Origin: Flavipsychrobacter sp.
GTDB lineage: Bacteria > Bacteroidota > Bacteroidia > Chitinophagales > Chitinophagaceae
Direction: 5' to 3'
Assembly (NCBI GenBank): GCA_024508935.1
Contig: JANINW010000093.1
Coordinates: forward strand, 29,013-93,012
Length of the DNA stretch: 64,000 nucleotides
Part shown: positions 50,533 through 59,323 of the stretch, piece by piece
Layout of the letters: every line of letters begins with the position of its first letter
How positions within the stretch are numbered: the first letter of the stretch is position 1
Made by a program: the position numbers and the translations under genes
Notes under the pieces: model-generated
Told to the model about the DNA's origin: nothing
What the model saw: the letters and a program-made list of their open reading frames with translations, nothing else
Databases searched by the model: none

Positions 50533-51033
50533 ATGTTCAACGATAAATCACCTAAGGCAGAATTACCTCTTGTTCCGTTAAGTGATGAAGAGAAATATTT
50601 TTTACAAACCGTTTACGGTACCAGGTTGCGTTACCTAATAGGTGTATACGGCATTATGGTATTTTGGGCAGCACTGACTGCATTGCGTTATTCAGATTTT
50701 AGTAAAGGTTTTTCTTCTTCTGTAATTGTAGGTATTTTATTTGTCATGTTCGTAGCTGCTACCGGTGTTGTAGTATACTTTAAGCGTATTTATTCTTATC
50801 GTCGAGATTTAAAGCTTGGACAAAAAGAGGTAGTCAGCTACACAATTATTCGCAAAACATATTTTCCTATGACCGATGAATATTTTTTTAGTTTCGATAA
50901 TCCTGATTATATGCACTATAAAGTAGATGCTGATTTATATATTTCGATGAACGAAGGAGATATGATAAATATATACCGTGGAAAATATTCAAGGCAAGTG
51001 TTTGAAAAAGATGCCCGGTTTACATTTATGTGA
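50533..51033 (+). CDS. Membrane protein, 166 aa, unknown function
   Basis: Two hydrophobic helices (about 34-50 and 63-83) in the first half, then a cytoplasmic or periplasmic beta-rich domain (KEVVSYTIIRKTYFPMTDEYFFSFDNP, YISMNEGDMINIYRG). No family recognised. It follows the broken propeller gene by 69 bases on the same strand; both have AT-rich codons, so they may have been acquired together. Confidence 0.6.
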   Translation: MFNDKSPKAELPLVPLSDEEKYFLQTVYGTRLRYLIGVYGIMVFWAALTALRYSDFSKGFSSSVIVGILFVMFVAATGVVVYFKRIYSYRRDLKLGQKEVVSYTIIRKTYFPMTDEYFFSFDNPDYMHYKVDADLYISMNEGDMINIYRGKYSRQVFEKDARFTFM

Positions 51034-51080
51034 TTAGTCCTTTATGATAAACCGCAGCAGTTTGCCAATGTTGATACGCT

Positions 51081-51698
51081 CTATTTAGTTTTTAGCACTA
51101 GAGGCGCCTCCCTTGTTCCGTATACAGCCGGTAGCGGGTAGCCAATACTTTCCATTATGTGCTCCAGCATGGGTTCGTCATTAGGTTCGTATTGTTTGTT
51201 GAGGTTAAAGCCATGCAGCCGTGCCCATGCCTGCCATTTCATAGCGGTGAAGGGGTTTTTAAATTCATCCAGCATGCTGTAGATATTCACCCCTGTTTGG
51301 CGGGCGATCAGTTTTACCAGCAGTACGCCCTGCGTCTCATTCAGTTTGTTTACTTCGTTTTCAAACCTTGTACGTAATTCGTCTTCCTTGGTGTTCACAA
51401 AAGCCTTACGTTCCCGTTTGCTAATGTTAGGGTCATTTATTTTAGCATCCAGTTCATTAAAAAGTTTTGTACCGGCAATCACATACGGCATTACAATTTT
51501 CACATAATGCTTCATTTGGTTGTAACGATAACGTGCAGTGTCATTTTCCCATTTGCGCTCAGAGGTGATATCCACTTCGGCCAGTTTCACTACTATGACG
51601 GAGTCATTGTGTGTAGCGAAATTCCCCCCGGGTGTTTGGGCCTCCATTTTTCCATAAGAAGCACAAAGTACCACCACCAATAGCCATAAAAATCTCAT
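51081..51698 (-). CDS. DUF4294 exported protein
   Basis: A 205-residue protein with signal peptide (to about residue 20, MEAQ). It matches DUF4294: RYRYNQMKHYVKIVMPYVIAGTKLFNELDAK, then KRERKAFVNTKEDELRTRFENEVNKLNETQGVLLVKLIARQTG. The family is periplasmic, widespread in Bacteroidota and of unknown function. Single gene, convergent with 50533-51033. Confidence 0.88.
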   Translation of the reverse strand: MRFLWLLVVVLCASYGKMEAQTPGGNFATHNDSVIVVKLAEVDITSERKWENDTARYRYNQMKHYVKIVMPYVIAGTKLFNELDAKINDPNISKRERKAFVNTKEDELRTRFENEVNKLNETQGVLLVKLIARQTGVNIYSMLDEFKNPFTAMKWQAWARLHGFNLNKQYEPNDEPMLEHIMESIGYPLPAVYGTREAPLVLKTK

Positions 51699-51836
51699 AC
51701 TATCTTATTATCAATACTAGTGCCAAAGTTGGGGATATTTACGTTAAAACTTATGGGTTGCCTGGCTATGCAATTGAGATAATGATATGTTTCTCAATAA
51801 TTTATGTTAACTTTAAATGTATATTGTTGATTATCC

Positions 51837-52388
51837 ATGCCTTATAGGCTATTTATTGTACTTGCATTTATTTGTGCTCCGGCCATAATTAGAGCGGGCA
51901 ATCTTTTTGAAGTTAGCCAGGGTGTCATCCGGTTCTATTCTGATGCCCCGAGGGAATTGATAAAGGCATCGTCTGACCAGATGCAGGGTGTTCTGGATGT
52001 AAAAAAGAAAACCTTTGCCTTTAAGGTAGCTATTGTTTCTTTCATGGGGTTTAACAGTCCGCTGCAGCAGGAGCATTTTAATGAAAACTATATGGAGACT
52101 CCACGTTATCCGCAGGCCTCCTATGCCGGGCGTATCATAGAGGATATTGACTTCTCCCAGGATGGGGAATACAATGTAAGGGCTAAAGGCAAGCTGAAGA
52201 TACACGGTATGGAGCAGGAGCGTATTGTGAACGTACATGCAATAGTTCGGAATAAACATATTAATATTGAGTGTGATTTTATTGTGCCTTTGGCTGATCA
52301 CAATATCAAAGTGCCGCGCCTGGTATACGATAAGCTGGCAACGGAGATAAATGTGTCGGTATCGGCTATCTTAATTCCTGTAAACTAA
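51837..52388 (+). CDS. YceI-family periplasmic protein (first of sensor operon)
   Basis: A 183-residue exported protein (signal to about residue 21) of the YceI lipocalin-like family, a beta-barrel that binds isoprenoid quinones or fatty-acid chains. Conserved motif EHFNENYMETPRYPQASYAGRI and KLKIHGMEQERIVNVH. It directly abuts the kinase gene (stop then ATG with no gap), so it is translationally coupled to it and may be its ligand-binding accessory. A paralogue lies at 57089. Confidence 0.88.
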   Translation: MPYRLFIVLAFICAPAIIRAGNLFEVSQGVIRFYSDAPRELIKASSDQMQGVLDVKKKTFAFKVAIVSFMGFNSPLQQEHFNENYMETPRYPQASYAGRIIEDIDFSQDGEYNVRAKGKLKIHGMEQERIVNVHAIVRNKHINIECDFIVPLADHNIKVPRLVYDKLATEINVSVSAILIPVN

Positions 52389-55250
52389 ATGCCACGCCTG
52401 TTAATTGCTATATTGCTGTTTCTTTCTTTTACTGCCGGTGCGCAGGAGCCTTTCGTGCGGCATGTATGGCTCAATGAATCCAATACACCTGTAAAAGTAA
52501 ATGATATTGTGCAGGGCCCTTCCGGCAAGCTATGGATGGCTACGGATGCCGGTGTATATTATTTTAACGGCCGCGCGTTTACCTATATACCTGACAGTAT
52601 TCATAAACCGGCCACAGCCATTTATGTAGATAAGGCCAATGCATACGTAGGTTATATTGACGGTACTATTGGTATAGTAACGATCGATGATATTATACAG
52701 CGGGTACCTGTCAGCAACATTGCGCCTCATTCCGCTATCAATTCTATTTACTACGACGCTGTAAATGTATTATGGGTGTGTACAGAACAGCAGGGTGTAA
52801 TTGCCGTTGTAAATAATATTGGGGTATCCTGCAATACATCTAATGGTCTTTCGGATAATTTCGTATATGGTATAGTTTCATACCATAACAGTCATATAGC
52901 TGCCGCTACAGACCAGGGTATCAATGAGATAACATTGAATAACCATACTATCAGGACACGTGTACTGAATACGGAATCGGGGCTGCCCGACAATATCATA
53001 CGTGTACTGAAACCTATGCCGGATATGGACCTGACCTGGGTAGGTACGCAAAATGGTGGTCCTGCCATCTATTCTGCATTAAACCGTAAAGCTTGGGTGC
53101 CTAAATTAGATACAGCCTGGGTATGGGGGCAGATAAACGATATCCTGCCCATGCAGGGTGGTAAGGCATGGGCTTGTACGGAAGAAGGATATGTAGTTGA
53201 ATTGCAGTTGAAAGACAGCACAAGTATTACTACAAGAAGTATTGCAGTACCCGGCAGGAAAATAAAGAAAATATTGTGCGGGCGTTCGGGCATTATATGG
53301 TGTGCTACCAATGAAGGCCTGACCATGATCACATCGGAGTACATGGAGTACATACCCCTCGCAACATCTTACAAGATGAACGAAATGCGGGCCATGGCTT
53401 GCGACAGGCAAGGTTATATCTGGTATGCGCTGGAAAATAGATTATACCGGATGTCGCTAAGGAAGCCTGGAAGACCTTCCCTGGAGATGTCTTTGCCAGT
53501 AGCCGTCACCACCTTGTATGTAGATATGGAAGGGCGTTTGTGGATAGGTACGCTTGGACGCGGTATTCTTTACCGTGAAGAGAACGGATCTGTAACGGCA
53601 GTGACGGACGTGCCTCAGTTGAATAATGAGAATGTATTGAGCATAACCGGTACCGATGACCGTTTGTGGGTATCTGGTTTAAATGGGGTTGAAGAGCTGT
53701 CTTATCCCGGGCAGTTCACTAAAAAAATATCTTTATTGCAGCGCCATAATAAGCGAACCGGTGTAGGTAGTGATTATGTATACCAGCTTTGCGCAGACAG
53801 GCGCGGGCGTGTATGGATGGCCACAGATGGCGCCGGTGTTTGTTTGTATGACGGTGGTGTGTACCGCCATTGGGACTCATCGTCGGGCATGAACAGTAAT
53901 GTCATTTACTCCATCACGCAGGATGCTGAAGGTGATATGTGGGCTGCTACATTAGGTAACGGACTTTTCCGGTATGATGGTAACAGGTGGTACCAGGTAT
54001 CGCGCGACCAGGGACTGCAGGATGTAAATATTGCTACAGTGGCTGCAAATGGTACAGGCCAGGTAATAGTAGTAAATGGCAAGGGCGTAGATGTATGGTA
54101 CCCCAAAAGTTTACAGTTCCGTAATTATAATAACCGGGGCAGTATCAATATAGACAGCACCTCTACTGTGCTCAATCTTTCAGCCGTAGATAATGATGGC
54201 AACGTGTATATACCTTTTGAGAAAGGGTTTGTTGTTTTCAAAAATATAGCCGCGTCTTACGATATACGTCCTACTGTGGCTGTCAATTCTCTTAGTGTAT
54301 TCTTTAAACGTATCAGGTGCGGCACCCGCTATTTCAGCCACGATCAGAACCACATCAGTTTCAATTTTATAGGTATCAATTTTGCCAATCCCGATAGACT
54401 TCATTACCGTTATAAACTGGAGGGGTATAACGATGGTTGGATCGTGACAAGTGATGAAGGCGCCACCTTCCCGCAGTTACCTCCCGGCAATTATAAGTTT
54501 AGAGTGCAGGCTTCTTTGAACAACACATTCAGCCCACAGGGAGAATCGGTTTATGCTTTCATGGTAGATAAGCCCTTTTGGTCGCGTGTGTGGTTTATTG
54601 TGCTGATGGGTTTGGTGGCAGGCAGTATGGCGTATGGGTATATACGTTTCAGGGAAGAGAACCTTAGAAAAGTAACATCCCTGCAGCGCGAACGTATGAT
54701 GTTTGAATATGAGCACCTGAAAAGCCAGGTGAATCCTCACTTTCTCTTTAATAGTTTGAATACCCTTACCAACCTGATAGAAGAAGACAGCGAAGCGGCG
54801 ATAGACTATACCACGCACCTTTCAGACCTTTACAGGTACATGCTTTCTTACCGTGATAAGGACCTGATATTACTTAAAGAAGAATGGACCATCCTTGAGA
54901 ATTATATTTATATACAGCAAAGCCGGTTTGGCAAAGCATTGCGCCTGAATGTAAAAGTGCCGGAACTGATGATGTATACCCGAAAAATTGTTCCGCTGGC
55001 ATTGCAGTTACTGGTTGAAAATGCCATCAAGCATAATGTTGTATCTCAATCTACACCTTTGACGATAACTATTGAGGCTGTTGATGATAATATTATCATT
55101 CGCAATCCTTTACAGCCTAAAATAAGTAAGGAAAAAGGCGCTGGGTTGGGATTAATAAATATCCGTAAACGGTATAGCCTGCTTACAAAGAAGCAAATTA
55201 CCTATGGGGAGAAGAATAAAGAATATGTTGTTATATTGCCATTGTTATGA
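52389..55250 (+). CDS. Two-component propeller sensor kinase (periplasmic propeller, Y_Y_Y, LytS-type kinase)
   Basis: A 953-residue kinase: signal peptide (1-18), about 14 regulator-propeller repeats (about 25-640; e.g. GPSGKLWMATDAGVYYFNG, DRRGRVWMATDGAGVCLYDG), a Y_Y_Y domain (about 650-720, HYRYKLEGYNDGW), one transmembrane helix (about 734-755), then LKSQVNPHFLFNSLNTL (His near 783) and an ATPase domain ending GAGLGLINIRKRY. It resembles hybrid two-component sensors of glycan use but has no receiver or DNA-binding domain, using instead the separate LytTR protein that follows. Confidence 0.92.
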   Translation: MPRLLIAILLFLSFTAGAQEPFVRHVWLNESNTPVKVNDIVQGPSGKLWMATDAGVYYFNGRAFTYIPDSIHKPATAIYVDKANAYVGYIDGTIGIVTIDDIIQRVPVSNIAPHSAINSIYYDAVNVLWVCTEQQGVIAVVNNIGVSCNTSNGLSDNFVYGIVSYHNSHIAAATDQGINEITLNNHTIRTRVLNTESGLPDNIIRVLKPMPDMDLTWVGTQNGGPAIYSALNRKAWVPKLDTAWVWGQINDILPMQGGKAWACTEEGYVVELQLKDSTSITTRSIAVPGRKIKKILCGRSGIIWCATNEGLTMITSEYMEYIPLATSYKMNEMRAMACDRQGYIWYALENRLYRMSLRKPGRPSLEMSLPVAVTTLYVDMEGRLWIGTLGRGILYREENGSVTAVTDVPQLNNENVLSITGTDDRLWVSGLNGVEELSYPGQFTKKISLLQRHNKRTGVGSDYVYQLCADRRGRVWMATDGAGVCLYDGGVYRHWDSSSGMNSNVIYSITQDAEGDMWAATLGNGLFRYDGNRWYQVSRDQGLQDVNIATVAANGTGQVIVVNGKGVDVWYPKSLQFRNYNNRGSINIDSTSTVLNLSAVDNDGNVYIPFEKGFVVFKNIAASYDIRPTVAVNSLSVFFKRIRCGTRYFSHDQNHISFNFIGINFANPDRLHYRYKLEGYNDGWIVTSDEGATFPQLPPGNYKFRVQASLNNTFSPQGESVYAFMVDKPFWSRVWFIVLMGLVAGSMAYGYIRFREENLRKVTSLQRERMMFEYEHLKSQVNPHFLFNSLNTLTNLIEEDSEAAIDYTTHLSDLYRYMLSYRDKDLILLKEEWTILENYIYIQQSRFGKALRLNVKVPELMMYTRKIVPLALQLLVENAIKHNVVSQSTPLTITIEAVDDNIIIRNPLQPKISKEKGAGLGLINIRKRYSLLTKKQITYGEKNKEYVVILPLL

Positions 55251-55999
55251 ACATTATAATCATTGAAGACGAACAACCGGCATTCAAACGCCTGCATAAA
55301 CTGGTAGAGGAGACTATACCGGCTGCCAACTTACTCGCCCACCTGGACAGTATAGCTATGAGCAAGCAATGGTTTGAGGCTAATCCTTCGCCGGACCTGG
55401 TTTTTATGGACATCCAGTTAGCAGACGGCTCTGCATTTGATCTGCTGAAACTGGTAAAAATTGACGCACCTGTAATATTTACTACCGCGTACGACCAGTA
55501 TGCTATGGATGCATTTAAGGCAGCAAGCATCGATTATTTGTTGAAGCCGGTGAAGAAAGAAGCGCTTAAAAGTGCCGTGCAAAAGCTGGATGAATACAAA
55601 AAGATGTTTAGCATGCAGGGAGAGGCGCTTATTAAATCGCTGTCTACCTCTGAGTATAAGAAAAGGTTCGTGATTCGTTTTGGTGAACACATCAAAACCC
55701 TGATGGTAGAAGATATAGCCTACTGCTACAGTGAAAATAAAGCGACATTTGCCAGGACATTCGAAGGGCGTACTTACCCAATGGACCATAACCTGGATGC
55801 ACTGGAAGATATGCTGAGCCCAACGGAATTTTTCCGCATCAACCGGCAATATATTATTTGCCTTAAGGCTATTGAAGAAATGAAAACCTATAGTAAGGCG
55901 CGTGTTATCGTCACACTGAAACCGCCTGTGAAAGAACAACCTATTGTCAGTTCTGAACGTTCAGCTGAATTTAAACAGTGGCTCGCCGGAGAGATATAA
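55247..55999 (+). CDS. LytTR-family response regulator (partner of the propeller kinase)
   Basis: A 250-residue regulator: receiver with Asp8, phospho-acceptor Asp55 (VFMDIQLADG), FTTAYDQYAM and YLLKPVKK; LytTR domain (about 145-250) with YCYSENKATFARTFEGRTYPM and FFRINRQYIICLKAIEEMK. It overlaps the kinase stop by 4 bases (ATGA). Its operon partners are YceI and the kinase; possible targets are the second YceI operon downstream. Confidence 0.93.
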   Translation: MNIIIIEDEQPAFKRLHKLVEETIPAANLLAHLDSIAMSKQWFEANPSPDLVFMDIQLADGSAFDLLKLVKIDAPVIFTTAYDQYAMDAFKAASIDYLLKPVKKEALKSAVQKLDEYKKMFSMQGEALIKSLSTSEYKKRFVIRFGEHIKTLMVEDIAYCYSENKATFARTFEGRTYPMDHNLDALEDMLSPTEFFRINRQYIICLKAIEEMKTYSKARVIVTLKPPVKEQPIVSSERSAEFKQWLAGEI

Positions 56000-56097
56000 T
56001 TGGAATTCATTTTGAGAACGTCAAATTCGACAATATTAAAATTACAATGAATTTGTTCGGTCTCAATATGAAACTATGCTAAATGCGTCTGCGTCTG

Positions 56098-56125
56098 TTC
56101 ATCTTTACTATTTCCCGTTTCATCT
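56098..56125 (+). promoter_or_regulatory. Direct repeat TTCATCT x2 (21-bp period)
   Basis: TTCATCT at 56098-56104 and 56119-56125, upstream of the gene at 56190 and directly downstream of a LytTR gene. Seven matching bases at a two-turn spacing. The similarity to TTCACCG repeats elsewhere is suggestive only. Confidence 0.3.
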
Positions 56126-56189
56126 GGTTAAATAAGCATAGTAGTTTGTCAAAAAATTAATTTTATAGAATAGTAAGCCGGGTACCGAA

Positions 56190-56591
56190 ATGAAAAGAAA
56201 TATAATACTGGTTGTTTGCCTGCTGATAGCAATAGGCGGCGTGATAGGGTGGAGGATGTGGAACAAACCACATGAAAAAGTAGAAGATCAGCAAGCTATT
56301 AAAATGACTGCTTCTGAGCTTTGTAATGAATACTCTAAAAACGAAGCAGCTGCCAACAGGGCATACCTTAATAAGGTATTGGAAATCTCAGGCAATGTTG
56401 CAGCCATTCAAAAGAACCAGGACAATGAAGTAGTAGTTACCCTTATGGGCGAATCAGACGCATTAAGTGTACAGTGTACCATGCGCGATAATGCTAAACT
56501 TCCTGATAGCGGCCAGGCCGCGGTCATAAGCGGTTTTTGTTCAGGTAATACCATGTTTGATGTATTACTGACGGACTGCATTACCAAATAA
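56190..56591 (+). CDS. Membrane-anchored tRNA_anti-like (OB-fold) protein
   Basis: A 133-residue protein with one N-terminal membrane helix (about 5-22) and an OB-fold domain of the tRNA_anti-like family: SELCNEYSKNEAAANRAYLNKVLEISGNVAAIQ, a VVVTLMGESDALSVQCTM strand pair and final GFCSGNTMFDVLLTDCI. These proteins are periplasmic, frequent in Bacteroidota, without known substrate. Three cysteines in the second half may pair. Confidence 0.78.
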   Translation: MKRNIILVVCLLIAIGGVIGWRMWNKPHEKVEDQQAIKMTASELCNEYSKNEAAANRAYLNKVLEISGNVAAIQKNQDNEVVVTLMGESDALSVQCTMRDNAKLPDSGQAAVISGFCSGNTMFDVLLTDCITK

Positions 56592-56699
56592 TAAAGAAAT
56601 ATTAATGTTTTCAGTTTTGTAAAACTGGCATGGTTTTATCTGTATATTTATTGTATCAACAACATTGTACCAACACCAATTAAATTGTTAAAGGCGGAT

Positions 56700-57068
56700 A
56701 TGAAACGTTTAGTTATAGTACTGAGTATGGCGGTATTTGCAGGCTGTTATAATGATAAGAAAGATGCCCTGTATCCTACAGGGGTAACTACCTGCGATAC
56801 GAGCAATGTTAGTTATGCAGCCACTATCCAGCCTATTTTTACGCAATATTGCGCTACCAGCGGCTGCCACGATGCCGCTACAAAGCAGAATGGCTACGAC
56901 TTCAGCAATTACGACGGTGCAGTAGTTTCTGTAGACCCAAATAAGTTGCTCCCTGTTATAAACCATGCATCCGGCTATTCAGCCATGCCTAAAGATTTGG
57001 CTAAACTGAGCGACTGTAATATTGCTAAAATAACTGCCTGGGTCAATAAAGGCGCCCCTAATAATTAG
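56700..57068 (+). CDS. Lipoprotein, possible c-type cytochrome with CX4CH motif
   Basis: A 122-residue lipoprotein (lipobox FAGC, Cys16). The sequence SYAATIQPIFTQYCATSGCHDAA matches the start of small cytochrome c domains in planctomycete/Bacteroidota proteins, but the haem motif reads C-A-T-S-G-C-H, i.e. CX4CH instead of CX2CH. A Met in GYSAMPKD could be the distal ligand. ATG at 56700 gives a correct signal; an alternative start lies five codons upstream. First gene of a three-gene operon with YceI and DUF5777. Confidence 0.72.
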   Translation: MKRLVIVLSMAVFAGCYNDKKDALYPTGVTTCDTSNVSYAATIQPIFTQYCATSGCHDAATKQNGYDFSNYDGAVVSVDPNKLLPVINHASGYSAMPKDLAKLSDCNIAKITAWVNKGAPNN

Positions 57069-57088
57069 TTTTAATAAAAAGAAATAAA

Positions 57089-57634
57089 ATGAAAAGGATA
57101 GCAAGCGTATTAGTAGTACTATGTATCACACAATCTGCAATGGCGCAGAAGTATATGACGCGCACCGGAAAGGTGTCATTTTATTCGTCTACACCATTGG
57201 AAAATATTGAAGCCATTAATAACGAGACTGCCAGCGTGCTGGACAGTAAGTCCGGAGATTTCATATTCCAGGTACCTATTAAAAGCTTTAAGTTCCAGAA
57301 GGCATTGATGCAGGAGCATTTCAACGAGAACTATATGGAAAGTGATAAGTATCCTAAGTCTGAATACAAGGGTAAGGTATCAAACATATCTGCAGTAAAT
57401 TTTGCTAAAGACGGTACTTATAATGTTACCAGTGCCGGTAAGCTAAATATACATGGTGTAATTAAAGATGTTAGTATACCTGCTACTATTACGGTAAAAG
57501 GTAAGAGTATCACAATCGCATCAAAATTCAATGTAAAACCTGAAGATTATAAAATAGGTATACCTAAGCTGGTAGAAGGAAAAATTGCAAAAGAAATTGA
57601 GGTAACCGTAAATAATATCCTCGAACAAAAATAA
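57089..57634 (+). CDS. YceI-family periplasmic protein (second copy)
   Basis: A 181-residue exported protein (signal to about residue 19, AMAQ) of the YceI family, with LMQEHFNENYMESDKYPKSEYKGKV and AGKLNIHGVIKDVSIPATITVKG. Binds polyisoprenoid-type lipids in characterised relatives. It lies 20 bases after the possible cytochrome and 28 bases before the barrel gene: YceI, cytochrome lipoprotein and DUF5777 barrel form one operon, a grouping seen in other Bacteroidota from memory. Confidence 0.9.
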   Translation: MKRIASVLVVLCITQSAMAQKYMTRTGKVSFYSSTPLENIEAINNETASVLDSKSGDFIFQVPIKSFKFQKALMQEHFNENYMESDKYPKSEYKGKVSNISAVNFAKDGTYNVTSAGKLNIHGVIKDVSIPATITVKGKSITIASKFNVKPEDYKIGIPKLVEGKIAKEIEVTVNNILEQK

Positions 57635-57662
57635 ATCAACGATACATTAATTCTACACACAC

Positions 57663-58637
57663 ATGCGTATCATTCCTGCTTTATTAGTTGCTGCACTGGC
57701 TATGCCATTACTGCACAACAATGCGCTGGCACAAACTAAAAAAGATAAACCTAAAACAGAGACAAAGGATAGTGAAGATGAGGAGCTGATGGATATACTG
57801 GACGATAAAAGTGCTCCGAAGAAAAAAGAATATACTTCTGCAACCTTTAAAGCTACACGCATTGTAAATGGCCACAGTATAGAGAATGTAGGTAAGGGTG
57901 TGCTCGATTTTCGAATTGCGCACCGTTTTGGTTCCCTGGCAGGTGGCGCTTCTTCATTTTTCGGGCTGGATGGTGCTGTTACTGCTTTGGCCTTTGATTA
58001 CGGTGTTACCGACTGGCTGATGGTAGGTATCATGCGCAGCACTTATGAAAAAGAATACGAAGGATACACAAAAATAAAACTGCTGCGGCAGACCACTAAT
58101 AACAGTATGCCGGTAAGCGTTAGTTATATGGGGGCCATGTCTGTACAGTCTATGCCTGCGCCAACTTTGCCGGCAGGGCAGGAGTGGTTTTTTTCTAACC
58201 GCCTGTTTTATGTGAACCAATTGCTGATAGCCCGGAAAATGAACCGCTGGTTGTCTTTGCAGTTGATGCCTACCCATATACATTACAATCTTGTTCCCAC
58301 ATCCGGGGAACCTAATAATACCATTGCGATGGGTTTAGGCGGCCGTATAAAGTTATCAAACCGTATAGCTTTAACCGGGGAGTACCATTACCGTTTGCCT
58401 GATGCACAGCTGAATGGATATAAGAATGCGGTGTCAGTAGGTGTAGATATAGAAACCGGCGGCCACGTATTCCAGTTAATATTTACCAATGCTTCTACTA
58501 TTTCTGAACGCGCCTTTATAGGCCAGACCGTGGATGATTGGGGCAAAGGGGATATACACTTTGGTTTCAACATCTCGCGCGTGTTTACTATCGTTAGGCC
58601 AAAGGGTTTTGACGAATCACGTAATAAGGTTTGGTAA
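57663..58637 (+). CDS. DUF5777 beta-barrel outer-membrane protein
   Basis: A 324-residue exported protein (signal to about residue 21). A Lys/Glu-rich stretch (about 25-60, KKDKPKTETKDSEDEELMDILDD) precedes the DUF5777 domain: FKATRIVNGHSIENVGKGVLDFRIAHRFG, ALAFDYGVTDWLMVGIMRST, and late strands LTGEYHYRLPDAQ and HFGFNISRVF. An outer-membrane barrel of unknown function. Operon with YceI and a cytochrome-like lipoprotein suggests a link to lipid or redox carrier handling in the envelope. Confidence 0.88.
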   Translation: MRIIPALLVAALAMPLLHNNALAQTKKDKPKTETKDSEDEELMDILDDKSAPKKKEYTSATFKATRIVNGHSIENVGKGVLDFRIAHRFGSLAGGASSFFGLDGAVTALAFDYGVTDWLMVGIMRSTYEKEYEGYTKIKLLRQTTNNSMPVSVSYMGAMSVQSMPAPTLPAGQEWFFSNRLFYVNQLLIARKMNRWLSLQLMPTHIHYNLVPTSGEPNNTIAMGLGGRIKLSNRIALTGEYHYRLPDAQLNGYKNAVSVGVDIETGGHVFQLIFTNASTISERAFIGQTVDDWGKGDIHFGFNISRVFTIVRPKGFDESRNKVW

Positions 58638-58662
58638 TAATGATCTGAGCAATAAATATTAT

Positions 58663-58698
58663 AAAGAAGCGGCGCGAATAATTTCGCGCCGCTTCTTT
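58663..58698. terminator. Perfect 16-bp hairpin, bidirectional terminator
   Basis: AAAGAAGCGGCGCGAA (58663-58678) and TTCGCGCCGCTTCTTT (58683-58698) with a 4-base loop, between the plus-strand DUF5777 gene and the minus-strand lipoprotein gene. Confidence 0.9.
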
Positions 58699-58718
58699 AT
58701 ACGAATATGTTTATGATA

Positions 58719-59273
58719 TTATCTTTTGCTGATGGAGGCAATAATACTATTGATCTCTGATTCTTTAGTTGGGGTAAAGCTTACCATGATGCTCTGCCTG
58801 TACACTTCGCCTTGTTTAAGGTACACAATACCCAGTCCGCCATTGTTATCAGCCGTATTACCCAGCGTATAATAATAGTAGCCAATGCCGCCGTTGTGGC
58901 ATATTTTCTTTTTCAGCTTCAGGGTTACCAGTTTTTCCTTGTATGTAATGTCAATAGAGGGTGCATCTACACTTGCCAGCGCTTCACCCCATACACTGTT
59001 ATTGCTATTGTTCTTGTTGGTATACTTTGCAACTACGCTTACAGTGTCATTCGGGCCATAGTAATGTTTAGTAAAAAAATCGCCCTGGTAAACGATATAG
59101 CCACCGTCTTTATACCAGGCAGGAAAGCCAATGCTGTACTCTGTATTCAATTGCTCGGTTGGGTCCAGTCCTCCGCTCACGCAGGCAACACTATTATCTT
59201 CCGTAGCTTTTTCTTTCTTACAGGATACAGCCAGTATGCTTCCTAATAGTAATGCTGTTGCCAGTTTGCGCAT
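58719..59273 (-). CDS. Lipoprotein, unknown function
   Basis: A 184-residue lipoprotein (lipobox LAVSC, Cys18 from the chosen start). The body is beta-rich with Asn/Gly loops (KYTNKNNSNNSVWGEALASVDAPSIDITYKEKLVTLKLKKKICHNGGIGYYYYTL). No family recognised. The first ATG, five codons upstream at 59288, is also possible; the later one gives the standard RKLATALLL signal. Confidence 0.62.
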   Translation of the reverse strand: MRKLATALLLGSILAVSCKKEKATEDNSVACVSGGLDPTEQLNTEYSIGFPAWYKDGGYIVYQGDFFTKHYYGPNDTVSVVAKYTNKNNSNNSVWGEALASVDAPSIDITYKEKLVTLKLKKKICHNGGIGYYYYTLGNTADNNGGLGIVYLKQGEVYRQSIMVSFTPTKESEINSIIASISKR

Positions 59274-59323
59274 AAATAGTCTTTGCATAAAGATAAAAAT
59301 TTATTGATTATACAAAAACAGCC

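Noticed and set aside
55418..55939. 173-aa minus-strand ORF inside the LytTR gene
   Set aside because: Complete overlap with a regulator that has all receiver and LytTR motifs.
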